A stretch of 36,705 nt of DNA from Bacteroidales bacterium (GTDB lineage Bacteria > Bacteroidota > Bacteroidia > Bacteroidales > Bacteroidaceae). The stretch's first letter is position 1. Every line of letters starts with the position of its first letter. This document shows positions 34,118 through 36,705 of this stretch, piece after piece. Where the stretch lies: NCBI GenBank assembly GCA_004554665.1, contig SFKY01000017.1:1-36705 (forward strand), written 5' to 3'. The notes beneath the pieces are model-generated. The model was not told where the DNA came from, did no database searches, and worked only from the letters and a program-made list of their open reading frames with translations. Both the position numbers and the translations under genes were made by a program.

Positions 34118-34148
34118 CAAAATTAAGAAAATAATTGCTATAAGGCAA
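34118..34148 (-). promoter_or_regulatory. Promoter of the B6 regulator-pdxS-pdxT operon
   Basis: Minus-strand TTG (34148-34146), 20 bases, then TAATTTTG (34125-34118). Transcription would start near 34111, giving a leader of only about 10 bases before the ATG at 34100. It lies in the short gap after the S9 peptidase gene. A self-regulating AraC protein would be expected to bind in or just upstream of it. Confidence 0.7.
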
Positions 34149-34204
34149 CCAAAAGTTCTTAAAATGACAACAAAAACGAAAGTTTAAACAAATGTTTCTA
34201 TCAA

Positions 34205-36705
34205 CTATTCCACGGTATATTCTTTTCCATTAATCATATAGGGAGTATTAGGCTTCATCCAATCAGGCATCGGCGTGCCTTTGAGATAATAGTCGAAAAA
34301 GTCGGAGAGGCGCACGCTCAGATCCTTGGCATTCTTACGATTGGCCAAATTGTGAGCTTCGCGGTTGTATTCGAGCAACCAACAGGGCTTACCTAATCTG
34401 CGGAGACCCATAAACATCTCAATACCCTGATAGTAAGGCACAGCACCGTCTGCATTGTTGTGCATGATAAGTACCGGAGTCTTCACATTGGGCAGCTTGA
34501 AGAGCGGAGAGTTTTCGATGTAGAGGTCGTAGCCGCTCCACAGGTCTTTACCGATACGGCTCTGTGTATGCTCATATTGGAACTGTCGGCTGATACCTGT
34601 TCCCCATCTGATACCTCCATAGGCACTGGTCATGTTGCTGACAGGGGCACCGGCACCGGCTGCGGCAAACATGTCGGTCCTTGTAACCAGATAGGCCACC
34701 TGATAACCGCCCCAGCTCTGTCCCTGAATGGCCATACGCTTGCTGTCCACCCACTTGTTCTTGGCCAACGCTTGGGCTCCTGCCACGATACAGTTGTATG
34801 CAGACTCTCCAGGGTGTCCGTCTTTGTACACAATATCCGGGACAAACACGATATAGTCGTTGCTGACAAAGTAAGGTATGTTGACCGTACTCCTACTGGG
34901 CGCAGGTGTGAGATAGTTGTACAGCGACTCGCTACGACGCTCGTAGAAGTAGATCATCACAGGATATTTCTTGTTCTCGTCAAAGTTTTCCGGTTTGTAC
35001 AAGATACCGTCGAGCTGGGTACCATCGAAAGCCTTCCACTTGAACAGTTCGGGCGTACCCCACAGATAATCAGCCTGTTGCGGGTTGATATTGCTTATTC
35101 TTTCCAGCGATCCGTTGTACACATAGAGGTCCATAGGATTGTTGAAATTTCCCTTCTTCATCACAATCGTTTCAGCCGAATCGGCTTTGGCGAAATTATT
35201 GTAGGTGTAGGGGCCATATACGAGGTTACGAACATTGCCACTAAAGTCTGTTGTGGCATAGCCGTACTCTTTTGTCCGATAGTTGAAGACACTCAGATAC
35301 ACCGGACGGTCATTGCGGATGCCCATCTTGTCCTCGTAATTCTGTGTACTTACATAGCGGTATTGGATGCTGTCCTTGCGTCCTTTGCCCTGTGTGAGAT
35401 TCACGGCCTGACTGCCGTCCACGGGAATATACCACAAATCAAACCGATCGGGCACCACGATACCCTTACAGTCTGCTGTCCAGTTGGCGCCTCCGTAGGG
35501 TTCGGCCAGCATAGGATGGTCGTCGTCCTCGTTAAACATGTTGACTTTCAGTTTCTGAGAAAGATTGGTTGTCTTGCCTGTGACTCTACTCCATACCATC
35601 CATTGTTTTTGTTCCAAATCAAACCATACCACGTGGTTGCCATCGGGCGCGATGCTCTCGCCGCGGAGTTTTCCGTCAGTAATCTTAACACGCTTACCGT
35701 TGCGAGTGTCCACCAAATAGAGTGGGGTAGGCACTTGGTAGTCCCACTGTGTGGCAACCATGCGTCCGGTGGCATCCGATGACAAGGCATAGATGCCGTT
35801 TCCTCGATCAGAGGTTTTGATTTGGTCGAATATGGAGTTACCCAATTGCACCAGCGTGCCGTTTTCCACGGCACAAGCAATCTGAGCCTTGCTGCTATAA
35901 GTGTTTCCAACCTTGAACATGGGCGGAATCAGATCCGAATTGTATCGCCAGATATTGGGCTCTGCCGTCTCAAAATCGTGCTTGGAAGTATCGTTGGGCG
36001 CGATGTAGGGCTGTATGCCCACGTAGATCTTTTTTCCATCGCGGCTATAGCTCAAGTTAGACTTCTCAGTAATGCCCCATTTGTCCTTGAGAGCACTCGC
36101 CTCTACAGTGCCGATGACCTTTCTCAATCCTCCATCTATCTGATACTCATACACATCACAGTGCTGGCTACCCGAAGATACCGTATCTTTCGAGGAATAG
36201 AACATGAAACGGTCGCCATTGTGGCTGAACTGGGGTGAAGACATGTAGGGCAGTGACTCTGTCACCGCATTGGTCATACGCGATTGCAAGTCTACCAATT
36301 GCATGGCATGGTTGTTTTTCGCGGTCTTACGGATATAGGCCAACCACTTACCGCCATTGTTGACATCGTATGCGGAAGCGTGTTTGATGCGCATGGTGTC
36401 TGCAGAAGCAAAGAAGTAAACAGCAATATCATTAGCTGCATCCTTGCTCACAGCTGGTTTCGGTTTGGGTTCCTCAGCATTCTTTTTCTTCTTCTTTTTT
36501 TTCTTTTCCTGCTTAGGATCTACAGTCGGTTTCGGCGTTACTGGTTTCTCTTTGGCTAATCCGAACACCACGCAGTGGTTATTGTGATGACTCAGTTTGA
36601 ACCCTGTGACATCAGCAAATTTGGTGATGGCCATATCGGATAGGTTGATGATAGCCACGGAGTCCTTAGGCATGTCATCAGCTTTCTTCTTTTTGATTTT
36701 TGCCT
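34205..36705 (-). CDS. S9 family prolyl oligopeptidase (5' end outside the window)
   Basis: An exported-type serine peptidase of the prolyl oligopeptidase/dipeptidyl-peptidase family, probably trimming proline-containing peptides in the periplasm. The reading frame is open to the window edge with no convincing start, so the N-terminus (and any signal peptide) is missing; the Met at 36673 is internal. The visible part has a beta-propeller region (roughly the first 560 residues). Within it, early on, lies a Pro/Lys-rich insert with runs of eight and three lysines. The C-terminal alpha/beta-hydrolase domain follows, with Ser in GQSWGGY, Asp in NADGAVPYYQG and His in REAHNL, the full catalytic triad. 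The acceptor motif MIYFYERRSES precedes it. It lies upstream of the B6 operon, which has its own promoter in the 104-base gap. Confidence 0.93.
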   Translation of the reverse strand, partial: AKIKKKKADDMPKDSVAIINLSDMAITKFADVTGFKLSHHNNHCVVFGLAKEKPVTPKPTVDPKQEKKKKKKKKNAEEPKPKPAVSKDAANDIAVYFFASADTMRIKHASAYDVNNGGKWLAYIRKTAKNNHAMQLVDLQSRMTNAVTESLPYMSSPQFSHNGDRFMFYSSKDTVSSGSQHCDVYEYQIDGGLRKVIGTVEASALKDKWGITEKSNLSYSRDGKKIYVGIQPYIAPNDTSKHDFETAEPNIWRYNSDLIPPMFKVGNTYSSKAQIACAVENGTLVQLGNSIFDQIKTSDRGNGIYALSSDATGRMVATQWDYQVPTPLYLVDTRNGKRVKITDGKLRGESIAPDGNHVVWFDLEQKQWMVWSRVTGKTTNLSQKLKVNMFNEDDDHPMLAEPYGGANWTADCKGIVVPDRFDLWYIPVDGSQAVNLTQGKGRKDSIQYRYVSTQNYEDKMGIRNDRPVYLSVFNYRTKEYGYATTDFSGNVRNLVYGPYTYNNFAKADSAETIVMKKGNFNNPMDLYVYNGSLERISNINPQQADYLWGTPELFKWKAFDGTQLDGILYKPENFDENKKYPVMIYFYERRSESLYNYLTPAPSRSTVNIPYFVSNDYIVFVPDIVYKDGHPGESAYNCIVAGAQALAKNKWVDSKRMAIQGQSWGGYQVAYLVTRTDMFAAAGAGAPVSNMTSAYGGIRWGTGISRQFQYEHTQSRIGKDLWSGYDLYIENSPLFKLPNVKTPVLIMHNNADGAVPYYQGIEMFMGLRRLGKPCWLLEYNREAHNLANRKNAKDLSVRLSDFFDYYLKGTPMPDWMKPNTPYMINGKEYTVE

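Noticed and set aside
34101..34148. TTG start adding 16 residues to the kinase-like/AraC regulator
   Set aside because: The TTG coincides with the -33 promoter element and would lie upstream of the transcription start; the ThiD-like sequence begins at the ATG at 34100.
34460..35782. 440-residue open frame opposite the S9 peptidase
   Set aside because: Shadow frame; the minus strand carries the intact catalytic triad.

Overview
The window reads as a chromosomal segment from a Bacteroidales bacterium, most likely Prevotella or a close relative. Four things point there. Most genes are preceded by the Bacteroidetes promoter (TTTG or TTG, about 19-20 nt, then TAnnTTTG). Start codons lack Shine-Dalgarno sequences. 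The protein set fits: a GH2 glycosidase, a TonB-dependent receptor, S9 and M13 peptidases, and pyruvate:ferredoxin oxidoreductase. Two secreted proteins also end in the Prevotella-style tail '..G(I/V)-I-x-x-GKKV-(V/L)-VK'. No phage, plasmid, CRISPR array or intact transposase is seen. The assignment rests on reading the sequence; no database search was run.

Layout. 1-3080: a GTAAA-rich regulatory region and a secreted GH2 glycosidase. 3105-5630: clpC on the minus strand. 5711-6340: a minus-strand tRNA cluster, Thr(CGT)-Gly(CCC) and then two near-identical Lys(CTT), each pair with its own promoter and terminator-like hairpin. 6524-6799: a nested palindromic repeat. 6827-9902: two secreted proteins, an endonuclease I and an OB-fold/chitobiase-domain protein. 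10274-10462: a second composite palindrome sharing a 38-bp unit with the first. 10535-15396: pyruvate:ferredoxin oxidoreductase and a DUF4143-like AAA ATPase. 15629-16690: an ATP-grasp-like protein of unknown role. 16714-17139: a 4 x 22-bp palindromic tandem array, then a long inverted-repeat element. 17297-21354: an ABC-F ATPase and an M13 peptidase. 21526-25248: a tight operon of metA (predicted acetyl-CoA type), a U32 protein and a zinc-ribbon membrane protein. 25337-27763: a TonB-dependent receptor. 27868-31582: uvrA followed by a GT2 glycosyltransferase. 31727-34148: the vitamin B6 operon. 34205 to the end: an S9 peptidase cut by the window edge.

The most notable locus is the B6 operon. 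Its first gene (33162-34100) joins a ThiD/pyridoxal-kinase-like domain to an AraC-type HTH domain, and pdxS and pdxT follow with a 2-nt gap and a 4-nt overlap. The kinase half keeps its N-terminal substrate-binding motifs. It has lost the GTGC catalytic/anion-hole motif, the NxPE motif and roughly 60 residues before the GTGC position. I read it as a dead kinase re-used as a ligand sensor that controls PLP synthesis. That is an inference from sequence.

The intergenic regions are unusually rich in nested palindromes that resemble REP/MITE-type elements. No mobilising gene is present in the window.
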